Below are positions 7,710-15,000 of a stretch of DNA of 34,034 nt, piece after piece (position 1 is the first letter of the stretch; each line of letters starts with the position of its first letter). The position numbers and the translations under genes are program-made. Source of the DNA: Pseudomonadota bacterium (lineage in GTDB: Bacteria; Pseudomonadota; Gammaproteobacteria; Burkholderiales; Rhodocyclaceae); contig JAEWVQ010000165.1 of the NCBI GenBank assembly GCA_023459095.1, positions 1 through 34,034 of the forward strand, read 5' to 3'. The notes under the pieces are model-generated. The model searched no databases. It was given only the letters and a program-made list of their open reading frames with translations, and was not told the DNA's origin.

Positions 7710-8171
7710 ATGACCATGGTTTTCAGCAGCGCGGAGCAGTTGAGCGCGGCCGAGGGCAGCGACCTCGGCACCACCGACTGGATCACGGTGACCCAGGCGC
7801 GCATCGACCGCTTCGCCGACGCCACCGACGACCACCAGTGGATCCACGTCGACCCGGCGCGCGCCAAGGACGGCCCCTTCGGCGCCTGCATCGCCCACGG
7901 CTATCTGACGCTGGCGCTCGCCAACCTTTTCCTGCCGCAGCTGGTGCGCGCCGACAACCTGAAGATGGGGGTGAACGTCGGCTGCGACCGCGTGCGCTTT
8001 CCGTCGCCGGTGAAGGTCGGCAGCCGCATCCGCGGCCGCGGCGAGATCCTCAAGGTCGAGCGCATCAAGGACGCGGTGCAATCGACCGTGCGCGTCACCA
8101 TCGAGATCGAGGGCAGCGAGCGCCCGGGCTGCGTGGTCGACACGATCAGCCGCTACACCTTCAACGATTGA
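7710..8171 (+). CDS. MaoC-like hotdog enoyl-CoA hydratase
   Basis: A 153-residue single-hotdog MaoC/NodN-like protein. The R-specific hydratase signature is present as FADATDDHQWIHVDP, giving catalytic Asp41 and His46 in D-x4-H spacing, followed by GPFGACIAHGYLTLAL. It would add water across, or remove water from, a 2-enoyl-CoA or 3-hydroxyacyl-CoA. It starts 11 bases after the IpdF-like gene with GAGGTGGCG ahead of ATG 7710. The thiolase follows 29 bases later, so it fits as the hydration step between the acyl-CoA dehydrogenases and the SDR in the same operon. The exact acyl chain is unknown. Confidence 0.9.
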   Translation: MTMVFSSAEQLSAAEGSDLGTTDWITVTQARIDRFADATDDHQWIHVDPARAKDGPFGACIAHGYLTLALANLFLPQLVRADNLKMGVNVGCDRVRFPSPVKVGSRIRGRGEILKVERIKDAVQSTVRVTIEIEGSERPGCVVDTISRYTFND

Positions 8172-8200
8172 TCCCCGACATTCCCCGAGAGAGTCCGACC

Positions 8201-9403
8201 ATGACCGAAGCCGTCATCGTTTCCACCGCGCGTACCGCGCTCACCAAGTCCTTCCGCGGCAGCTTCAACGACACCGAGGCGCCGGTGCTCGGCGGCCATG
8301 TGGTGCGCGCCGTCGTCGAGCGCGCCGGCATCGAGCCGGGCGCGGTCGAGGACGTGATCATGGGCGCCGCCGTGCAGCAGGGCACCCAGGCCTACAACAT
8401 CGGCCGCCTGTGCGCCTACACCGGCGGCCTGCCGGATACCGTGCCGGGCATGGCGCTCGACCGCATGTGCGCGTCGGGGCTGATGACGATCGGCGTCGCC
8501 GCCAAGAACATCCTCGCCGGCGAGATGAAGATCGCGGTGGCGGGCGGGGTGGAATCGCTGTCGCTGACCCAGACCAAGCACAAGAACACCTACCGCGCGC
8601 AGTCCGAGGCGGTGAAGGCGGTGGTGCCCACCGCCTACATCCAGATGCTGGAAACCGCCGAGATCGTCTCCCGCCGTTACGGCATCTCGCGCGCGGCGCA
8701 GGACGAGTATTCGCTGCAGAGCCAGCAGCGCACCGCCGCGGCCCAGACCGCCGGCCTGTTCGACGACGAGATCGTGCCGCTGGCGGCGAAGAAGCTGCTG
8801 TTCGACAAGGAAGGCAAGCCGCTCGGCCACGAGGACGTGGTGGCGGTGCGCGACGAATGCAACCGGCCGTCCACCACGCTGGAAGACCTCGCCAAGCTGC
8901 AGCCGGTGGTGAAGGATGGCCAGTGGGTGAAGCAGGGCGAGTTCGTCACCGCCGGCAACGCCTCGCAGTTCTCCGACGGCGCCGCCGCCGCGCTGGTGAT
9001 GAGCCGCGCCGAGGCTGAACGCCGCGGCATCGCGCCGCTGGGCATCTATCGCGGCATCGCGGTGGCCGGCTGCGCGCCGGACGAGATGGGCATCGGCCCG
9101 GTGTTCGCCATCCCCAAGCTGCTCGAGCGCTTCGGCCTCACCGTGGGCGACATCGGCTTGTGGGAGATCAACGAGGCCTTCGCCTGCCAGGTGCTGTACA
9201 GCCGCGACACGCTCGGGATTCCCAACGAGCGCCTCAACGTGAACGGCGGCGCGATCTCCATCGGCCACCCCTTCGGCATGTCGGGCGCGCGCATGGTCGG
9301 CCACGCGCTCGCCGAAGGCCGCCGGCGCGGCGTGCGCTATGTGGTGGTGTCGATGTGCATCGGCGGCGGCATGGGCGCGGCCGGCCTGTTCGAGGTGCTG
9401 TGA
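8201..9403 (+). CDS. Acetyl-CoA acyltransferase (thiolase)
   Basis: A complete 400-residue degradative-type thiolase. The active site is intact: Cys90 (DRMCASGL) as acyl-accepting nucleophile, His356 (GGAISIGHPFG) and Cys386 (SMCIGGGMG) as acid/base pair. It would split a 3-oxoacyl-CoA made by the neighbouring hydratase and dehydrogenase. It differs clearly from the FadA6-type thiolase at the window start (different GHP and Cys loops), so the locus holds two thiolases, probably for different chain lengths or ring-opened products. Start ATG 8201 follows GAGAGAG. Its stop shares bases with the ATG of the next gene (TGATG), showing tight translational coupling to the acyl-CoA dehydrogenase. Confidence 0.93.
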   Translation: MTEAVIVSTARTALTKSFRGSFNDTEAPVLGGHVVRAVVERAGIEPGAVEDVIMGAAVQQGTQAYNIGRLCAYTGGLPDTVPGMALDRMCASGLMTIGVAAKNILAGEMKIAVAGGVESLSLTQTKHKNTYRAQSEAVKAVVPTAYIQMLETAEIVSRRYGISRAAQDEYSLQSQQRTAAAQTAGLFDDEIVPLAAKKLLFDKEGKPLGHEDVVAVRDECNRPSTTLEDLAKLQPVVKDGQWVKQGEFVTAGNASQFSDGAAAALVMSRAEAERRGIAPLGIYRGIAVAGCAPDEMGIGPVFAIPKLLERFGLTVGDIGLWEINEAFACQVLYSRDTLGIPNERLNVNGGAISIGHPFGMSGARMVGHALAEGRRRGVRYVVVSMCIGGGMGAAGLFEVL

Positions 9404-10521
9404 TGGCGCTCGCACTCTCCGACGAGCAGCGCGCGCTGCAGGAGACCGCCGCCGATTTCCTCGCTGCGCACGGCAATGCGCGCGCCGACCGCGATGGCGA
9501 CGGCGCGCTGTGGGCGCGCATCGTCGACCTGGGCTGGGCTGCGGTGCAGGTGCCGGAGGCGCTCGACGGCCTCGGCCTGGGGGCGGTGGAGCTCGCCCTG
9601 CTGATGGAGGAAATGGGCCGCCGCCTGGTGCGCACGCCCTTCCTCGACAACGTGGTGCTGGCGCAAACCGCCGTGTTGCAGGCCGGCAGCGCCGAGGCGC
9701 AGCAGCGCCTGTTGCCGGCGCTGGCCTACGGCGAGCGCTGCGCGACCCTGATCCTCGGCCCCGGGCTGGCGGCGGCGCCCGCCGCACTGAGCATCGCCGC
9801 GCGCCGTGACGGCGACGGCTGGGGGCTTGACGGCGACGCCGCGCAGGTGCTTGACAGCGGGCTGTGCACCCACGCCCTGGTCGCCGCACGCATCGACGAG
9901 GCGCCAGGCGTGGCGCTGTTCGAGGTCGCGGCCGATGCCGCCGGGCTCGTGCGCACGCCGCTCGCGGTGTGGGACCCGACCCGGCCGCAGGCGCGCTGGT
10001 CGTTCGCAGCGGTGCGCGTGACCGCCGCGGCCCGCGTGGACGACCCCGCGCGTGTGCTCGCCGGTCTTGCCCGCACCCGCCTGCTCGCGGCCCTGCAGGT
10101 GGCGGCCGAGCAGGTCGGCGGCGCTGCGCAGTGCCTGCAGCTCACCGTCGACTACACCCGCGAGCGCATGCAGTTCGGCCGCCCGGTGGCGGCCTTCCAG
10201 GCGGTCAAGCACCGCTGCGCGGAAATGATGGTGCGCATGGAGACCGCGCGCTCCACGGTGCGGGCGGTGGCGGCGCGGGTGGCGGCGAACTCGGCCGACG
10301 ACGACGCGCTGTTGCGCGAGGTCGGCGCCGCGCGCGTGCTCGCCACCGCGGCCTACCGCTACTGCGCGCAGGAGGCGATCCAGCTTCACGGCGGGGTCGG
10401 CTTCACCTGGGAATACGACCCGCAACTGCATTTCAAGCGCGCGCAGTGGGCGAGTCAGTGGTTCGGCGACTGCGCTGCGTGGCGCGAGGCGCTGGCCGCG
10501 CAACTGCTGGATGCGGCGTGA
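9403..10521 (+). CDS. Acyl-CoA dehydrogenase, subunit-like (first of a pair)
   Basis: A 372-residue acyl-CoA dehydrogenase family flavoprotein that would introduce a 2,3 double bond into an acyl-CoA. The N-terminal helical domain (LSDEQRALQETAADFL), the C-terminal domain (RERMQFGRPVAAFQAVKH) and QLHGGVGFTWEYDPQLHFKRA are typical. The usual catalytic YEGT segment near the end cannot be found (the region reads QWFGD), and the FAD-binding middle domain is poor in recognisable motifs. Together with the very next gene, another family member, this looks like the alpha2-beta2 heterotetrameric dehydrogenases of steroid catabolism (FadE26-27, FadE28-29 and FadE31-32 type). Start ATG 9403 overlaps the thiolase stop. 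Confidence 0.9.
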   Translation: MALALSDEQRALQETAADFLAAHGNARADRDGDGALWARIVDLGWAAVQVPEALDGLGLGAVELALLMEEMGRRLVRTPFLDNVVLAQTAVLQAGSAEAQQRLLPALAYGERCATLILGPGLAAAPAALSIAARRDGDGWGLDGDAAQVLDSGLCTHALVAARIDEAPGVALFEVAADAAGLVRTPLAVWDPTRPQARWSFAAVRVTAAARVDDPARVLAGLARTRLLAALQVAAEQVGGAAQCLQLTVDYTRERMQFGRPVAAFQAVKHRCAEMMVRMETARSTVRAVAARVAANSADDDALLREVGAARVLATAAYRYCAQEAIQLHGGVGFTWEYDPQLHFKRAQWASQWFGDCAAWREALAAQLLDAA

Positions 10522-10529
10522 GAGGACGG

Positions 10530-11696
10530 ATGAACATGGACGAACAGCAGTTTCGCAAGGACGTGGCGGCCTGGATGGCGGCCCATCTGGTGGGCCGCTT
10601 CGCCTGCCTGAAGCATCGCGGCGGCCCCGGCGACGAGGAGGCCTACCCGGCGCTGCGCAAGGAATGGGAGCAGGAGATGGCCGCCGGCGGCTGGGTCGGC
10701 CTGGGCTGGCCGGCGGCGCACGGCGGGCGCGATCTGCCGCTCGCGCTGCAACTCGCCTTCCACGAGGAATACGTGCGCGCAGGCGGGCCGGGGCGCATCG
10801 GTCACATCGGCGAGACCTTGCTCGCGCCGACGCTGATCGCGCTCGGCACCCCGGCGTTGCAGCAGCGCTTCCTGCCCGGCATCCGCGCCGGGCGCGAGTA
10901 CTGGGCGCAAGGCTATTCCGAACCCGGCGCCGGCTCGGACCTCGCCGCGATCACCACGCGCTGCTGGCAGGACGCCGACGGCCGCTGGCGCTTGCAGGGG
11001 CAGAAGGTGTGGACCTCGCTCGCCCACGAGTCGGACTGGATCTTCGTGCTCGCGCGCAGCACGCCCGGTTCGGTGGGGCGCGACGGGCTGTCCTTCCTGC
11101 TCGTGCCGCTCGCCCAGCCGGGGGTCGAGATCCACCCCATCCGCCAGATGACCGGCGAGGCCGAGTTCAACTCGGTGTTCTTCGACGGCGCGGCGACCGA
11201 AGCGGACTGCATCATCGGCCGGCCGGGCGAAGGCTGGAAGGTGGCGATGGCGCTGCTCGGCTTCGAGCGCGGCGTGTCCACGCTCGGCCAGCAGATGCAT
11301 TTCAGCCACGAACTGCAGCTCGTCATCGAGGTCGCGCGCGCCAACGGCGCCGCCCGCGATCCGGCGATCCGCCAGCGCATCGCCGAGGCCTGGGCCGGCC
11401 TGCAGGGGCTGCGCGACAACGGCCTGCGCATGCTCGAGGAAGACACCGGCTCGACCACCGTGCGCCCCGAGGCGCTGATCTACAAATACGCCTGGTCGAA
11501 CTGGCACCGCAGCCTTGGCGAGCTGGCGATGGACGTGATCGGCGTCGCCGGCGACGTGCGTTCGGACGACGATGCGCTGCGCCGCCTGCAGCAGGTGTTC
11601 TTCTTCTCGCGCGCCGACACCCTCTACGCCGGCACCAACGAGATCCAGCTCAACATCATCGCCGAGCGCGGACTCGGCATGCCGCGCGGAGCCTGA
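10530..11696 (+). CDS. Acyl-CoA dehydrogenase, subunit-like (second of a pair)
   Basis: A 388-residue acyl-CoA dehydrogenase with a well-preserved flavin domain: YSEPGAGSDLAAITT, then QKVWTSLAHESDW and GRPGEGWKVAMALLGFERG. The C-terminus reads LYAGTNEIQLNIIAERGLG, so the Glu of the canonical YEGT base motif is Ala367. In such enzymes the base lies elsewhere (helix G position) or the protein works in a heteromer. The start is ATG 10530, nine bases after the previous stop; an alternative ATG sits two codons later. Pairing with the preceding gene suggests a shared-FAD heterotetramer acting on a bulky (steroid- or ring-derived) acyl-CoA. Confidence 0.92.
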   Translation: MNMDEQQFRKDVAAWMAAHLVGRFACLKHRGGPGDEEAYPALRKEWEQEMAAGGWVGLGWPAAHGGRDLPLALQLAFHEEYVRAGGPGRIGHIGETLLAPTLIALGTPALQQRFLPGIRAGREYWAQGYSEPGAGSDLAAITTRCWQDADGRWRLQGQKVWTSLAHESDWIFVLARSTPGSVGRDGLSFLLVPLAQPGVEIHPIRQMTGEAEFNSVFFDGAATEADCIIGRPGEGWKVAMALLGFERGVSTLGQQMHFSHELQLVIEVARANGAARDPAIRQRIAEAWAGLQGLRDNGLRMLEEDTGSTTVRPEALIYKYAWSNWHRSLGELAMDVIGVAGDVRSDDDALRRLQQVFFFSRADTLYAGTNEIQLNIIAERGLGMPRGA

Positions 11697-11700
11697 GCCC

Positions 11701-12684
11701 ATGCCCATACCGGAACTGTTCCGCGGCCGCCTCGGCCTGCCGTTGATCGGCTCGCCGATGTTCCTCGCCAGCGGCGTCGACCTGGTGCTCGCGCAGTGCA
11801 AGGCCGGGGTGGCGGGGAGCTTTCCGACCCTGAACGCGCGCACCCCGGAACTGCTCGACGAATGGCTGACGCGCATCGCCGCCGGCCTCGACGCGTGGGA
11901 TGCCGCCCATCCGGATCAGCCGGCGGCGCCGTTCGGCGCCAACCTGATCCTGCACAAGTCCAACCCGCGGCGCGAGGCCGATCTCGATTGCGTGGTCCGC
12001 CACCGCGTGCCCTTCGTGATCACCTCGGTGGGCCGCCCGGACGCCGTGGTCGAGCGCGTGCACGGTTACGGCGGCATCGTGCTGCACGACGTGATCAGCG
12101 CCGAGCATGCGCGCAAGGCGGTGGCCTCCGGGGTGGATGGGCTGATCCTGGTGTGCGCCGGCGCGGGCGGCCACGGCGGCACGCTGTCGCCGTTCGCGCT
12201 GCTCGCCGAGGTGCGCGCGTTCTGGGACGGCCCGGTGGCGCTCGCCGGCGCCTTGTCGAGCGGGCGCGCGCTGCGCGCCGCCGAAGTCATGGGCGCCGAC
12301 CTCGGCTACATGGGTACGCGCTTTCTCGCCACCCGCGAGGCCGCGGCCGATGCCGGCCACAAGGCCATGATCGTGCGCGACCGTGCCGCCGACATCGTCT
12401 ATACCCCGGTGTTCAGCGGCATCTGGGCGAACTATCTGAAGAACAGCGTGCGCGCGGCGGGCATCGATCCGGACGCGCTTGAAGGCCGCCAGGACGGTGG
12501 CAAGGACGACCTTTTCGCCAGCCTCGACAGCAAGCCCAAGGCGTGGAAAGAGGTGTGGTCGGCGGGGCAGGGCATCGGCACCATCGACGACGTGCCCACC
12601 GTGGCCGAACTGGTCGCACGCATGCGGCGCGAGTACGCCGAGGCCGCCGCGCTGCCCGCGGCCTATGCCGGCGTGGCGGCATGA
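11701..12684 (+). CDS. Nitronate monooxygenase family flavoprotein
   Basis: A 327-residue TIM-barrel FMN protein of the nitronate monooxygenase (2-nitropropane dioxygenase) family. Signs are the N-terminal LPLIGSPMFLASGVDLV, the CAGAGGHGG flavin-site motif in the middle, VALAGALSSGRAL and GADLGYMGTRFLAT. Members in catabolic clusters often act as enoyl reductases or dehydrogenases rather than on nitro compounds. IpdC of the steroid pathway belongs to the same superfamily, but the N-terminal sequence here does not resemble the IpdC I recall, so I do not use that name. The gene begins four bases after the acyl-CoA dehydrogenase and its stop overlaps the next start (ATGA). Confidence 0.88.
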   Translation: MPIPELFRGRLGLPLIGSPMFLASGVDLVLAQCKAGVAGSFPTLNARTPELLDEWLTRIAAGLDAWDAAHPDQPAAPFGANLILHKSNPRREADLDCVVRHRVPFVITSVGRPDAVVERVHGYGGIVLHDVISAEHARKAVASGVDGLILVCAGAGGHGGTLSPFALLAEVRAFWDGPVALAGALSSGRALRAAEVMGADLGYMGTRFLATREAAADAGHKAMIVRDRAADIVYTPVFSGIWANYLKNSVRAAGIDPDALEGRQDGGKDDLFASLDSKPKAWKEVWSAGQGIGTIDDVPTVAELVARMRREYAEAAALPAAYAGVAA

Positions 12685-13397
12685 GCGGCGGCATGGTCGA
12701 TGAGGCGGGCGGCGAAATGGCCAAGGGCACGGACGCGCAGTGGAAGATGATCTATCTCGCCCGGCGCAATCCGGCGCTCGCGGCCGAGGACTTTGCGCAG
12801 GCCTGGCGCGAGCACTCGGCGCTCGGCCGGCAGTGCCGCAACGTGCAGGACAAGGTGCTGGGCGTGCGCCAGTGCGCGCGCGTGCTCGATCCCGAGGATG
12901 TGCCGCGCGGTGCCTGCACCGCCTACGACGGCGTGAACCTGCTGCGGTTGCGCGACCGCCGTGCCGCCGACGACATCTGGAACGACGAGGAAACCCTGCG
13001 CATCATGCGCCCCGACGAGCCGCGGGTGTTCTCCACCTACGTGCGCGATTTCGCCCTGACCGCGCGCGAGACCGTGCTCGCCGGGGGCGATGAAACCGGG
13101 GTGTGCGTGGTGCTGTTCCTGCGCGGCGCGCCGCCGTCCGCGGCCGCCTTCGCGTTCGGGCCGGGTTCGCCGTGGGCCGCCGCGGCGCGCCTGGTGTGGA
13201 ACACGGTGACGGGCGTGCGCCCGCCCGGCTACGAATACGACGCCATCGTCGAGGCCTGGTTCGTGTCGGTCGAGGCGGTGGCGGCGGCCTTCGGCGAGGC
13301 GCCGGTGTGGGCGCAGCTGCCCGCGGCGCTGGCCGGCGCGGTCGATGCCGCGCGTTCGGTGTGCGTGCTCACCCACGTCACCCACCGCCGCCCCTGA
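12681..13397 (+). CDS. EthD-like protein with two ferredoxin-fold halves
   Basis: A 238-residue protein that looks like two tandem EthD/dimeric alpha-beta-barrel units. The first half begins QWKMIYLARRNPALAAEDFAQAWREHSALG, the typical EthD opening strand and helix; the second begins near residue 130 (VCVVLFLRG) with a further helix-strand pattern ending in WFVSV. Such proteins accompany oxidoreductases in ring-degradation operons; their chemistry is mostly unknown, and some act as cyclases, decarboxylases or monooxygenases. The ATG at 12681 overlaps the stop of the flavoprotein gene by four bases. It is the last gene of the operon: a strong hairpin overlaps its stop codon. Confidence 0.7.
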   Translation: MSGGMVDEAGGEMAKGTDAQWKMIYLARRNPALAAEDFAQAWREHSALGRQCRNVQDKVLGVRQCARVLDPEDVPRGACTAYDGVNLLRLRDRRAADDIWNDEETLRIMRPDEPRVFSTYVRDFALTARETVLAGGDETGVCVVLFLRGAPPSAAAFAFGPGSPWAAAARLVWNTVTGVRPPGYEYDAIVEAWFVSVEAVAAAFGEAPVWAQLPAALAGAVDAARSVCVLTHVTHRRP

Positions 13398-13425
13398 GGC
13401 GGCGGCGGGGACGCTGCCTCAGGGG
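13391..13425. terminator. Bidirectional hairpin between convergent operons
   Basis: A perfect 10-bp inverted repeat, CCCCTGAGGC (13391-13400) and GCCTCAGGGG (13416-13425), with a 15-base loop. It overlaps the EthD stop codon and ends five bases before the stop of the convergent sulfatase gene. No clear T-run; probably a shared terminator for both operons. Confidence 0.6.
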
Positions 13426-13430
13426 GGCGC

Positions 13431-14972
13431 TTACTGGGTGCGGATGCCCAGGGTGCCGCCCTTCTGCCGCGGCGGGCAGTCCTTGAGCGAACGCATGTGG
13501 GCGCCGAGCAGGTCGTAGACCTGTCCGCCCCAGGCCACCCCCATGCGCATCGACAGCTCGTTGGCCTTGTGGCCGTCGCGCTGCTCGAAGGGGTCCATGC
13601 GCAGGTTGAAGGTCAGCGTGCTCGGCTTGTGGTAATCGAAGAAGCCTTCGCGCGTCTTGAGGTGCGACTTCCACGGCCCGATGCGCACCGCGCTCAGTTC
13701 GCCCTCGTTGTAATAGATCACCGAGTTGCGCGCCGACGGCCCCTTGCCCTGCCAGTGGCCGAGGTTGTCCACGCCGTCGATGCACACCTGGTGGCTGGCG
13801 CGCAGGCGTTCCGCCACGTCCGGCACCCCGGCTGCGGCAGCCAGCGTGGCGAACAGGTCCTCGTGGGTCTGGATGCCGTTCGACACCGTGCCCGCCGGGA
13901 TCGCCTTCGGCCAGCGCACCAGCATCGGCACGCGCACGCCGCCTTCCCAGGTGGTGGCCTTCTCGCCGCGGAAGGGCGTGGTGCCGCCGTCCGGCCACCA
14001 CGCCGACATCGCGCCGTTGTCGGCGGTGTAGATGACGATGGTGTCGCGCGCGAGGCCGAGCTTGTCGAGGTGGGCGAGGAGCTGTCCGACGTGGCCGTCG
14101 TGCTCCATCATGCCGCTGCCGAACAGGTCGAATTCGGACGAGATGTCGTTCGCCAGCGCGCGCGACTCCTCCTTGAGCTGGGTGTAGATGTGCATGCGCG
14201 AAGGGTTGAACCAGGCGAAGAAGGGTTCGCCGGCCTTCGCGGCGCGCGCGATGAAGTCCTGCGTGCGGGCGAGGAATTCCTCGTCCACCGTCTCCATGCG
14301 TTTGGTGGTCAGCGGCCCGGTGTCGGTGCAGCGCTGCTTGCCCCAGGGGCCGAAGCGCGGGTCGGCCTCGCTGCTGTCGGTGGCGCTCGCGGTGCAGTCG
14401 AGCACGCCGCGCGGCCGGTAGCGGCGGTCGAAGCCCGGGTCGCGCGGCCACAGTGCGAGCTCGGGTTCGGATTCGGTGTTGAGGTGGTAGAGATTGCCGA
14501 AAAATTCGTCGAAGCCATGCACCGTGGGCAGGTGCTCGTTGCGGTCGCCGAGGTGGTTCTTGCCGAACTGCCCGGTGCGGTATCCCGCGGCCTTGAGCAC
14601 TTCGGCCAGGGTCGGATCGCGTCCGTCCAGCCCCACCGGAGAGCCCGGCAGGCCGACGGTGGTGAGACCGGTGCGGATGGGCAGCTGGCCGGTGATGAAG
14701 GCGCCGCGCCCCGGCGTCGAGCTGGGGTGGGCGTAGTGGTCGGTGAACAGCAGGCCTTCGCGGGCGATGCGGTCGATGTGGGGGGTGGGCACCATCATGC
14801 CGTGGCTGTAGGCGCCGACGTTGGTGTGGCCGACGTCGTCGCTCATGATCACCAGGATGTTGGGCGGCTTGGCCTGGGCCTTGGCGGGCGCGGCGGCGGC
14901 GAGCGCGGCGGCGACCAGGCTGGCGGCGAGCGTGCGCCGTGGTCGTGGCGGGGCGGGGCGGTGGGTCTTCAT
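13431..14972 (-). CDS. Exported Ser-type sulfatase
   Basis: A 513-residue type I sulfatase that hydrolyses a sulfate ester. The signature here reads PSSTPGRGAF, so the residue to become formylglycine is Ser85, not Cys (motif S-x-P-x-R with Gly at the fourth place and Arg89). Metal and active-site motifs are Asp45-Asp46 (MSDDVG), Lys138 and His140 (FGKNHLG), and the ADNG segment. The N-terminus is a Sec-type signal ending AKAQA near residue 34, so it acts in the periplasm after cytoplasmic modification. Start ATG 14972 has GAGGAGA upstream. The gene directly follows its presumed maturase on the minus strand; Ser-type enzymes depend on such radical-SAM maturases. A sulfated steroid, bile alcohol or aryl sulfate are possible substrates. 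Confidence 0.93.
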   Translation of the reverse strand: MKTHRPAPPRPRRTLAASLVAAALAAAAPAKAQAKPPNILVIMSDDVGHTNVGAYSHGMMVPTPHIDRIAREGLLFTDHYAHPSSTPGRGAFITGQLPIRTGLTTVGLPGSPVGLDGRDPTLAEVLKAAGYRTGQFGKNHLGDRNEHLPTVHGFDEFFGNLYHLNTESEPELALWPRDPGFDRRYRPRGVLDCTASATDSSEADPRFGPWGKQRCTDTGPLTTKRMETVDEEFLARTQDFIARAAKAGEPFFAWFNPSRMHIYTQLKEESRALANDISSEFDLFGSGMMEHDGHVGQLLAHLDKLGLARDTIVIYTADNGAMSAWWPDGGTTPFRGEKATTWEGGVRVPMLVRWPKAIPAGTVSNGIQTHEDLFATLAAAAGVPDVAERLRASHQVCIDGVDNLGHWQGKGPSARNSVIYYNEGELSAVRIGPWKSHLKTREGFFDYHKPSTLTFNLRMDPFEQRDGHKANELSMRMGVAWGGQVYDLLGAHMRSLKDCPPRQKGGTLGIRTQ

Positions 14973-15000
14973 GGGGTCTCCTCGGTGGGTGGGGCCGGGA

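Noticed and set aside
11701..12684. Naming the nitronate monooxygenase-like protein IpdC
   Set aside because: Same superfamily, but its N-terminal and flavin-site sequences do not resemble the IpdC I recall; context alone is not enough.
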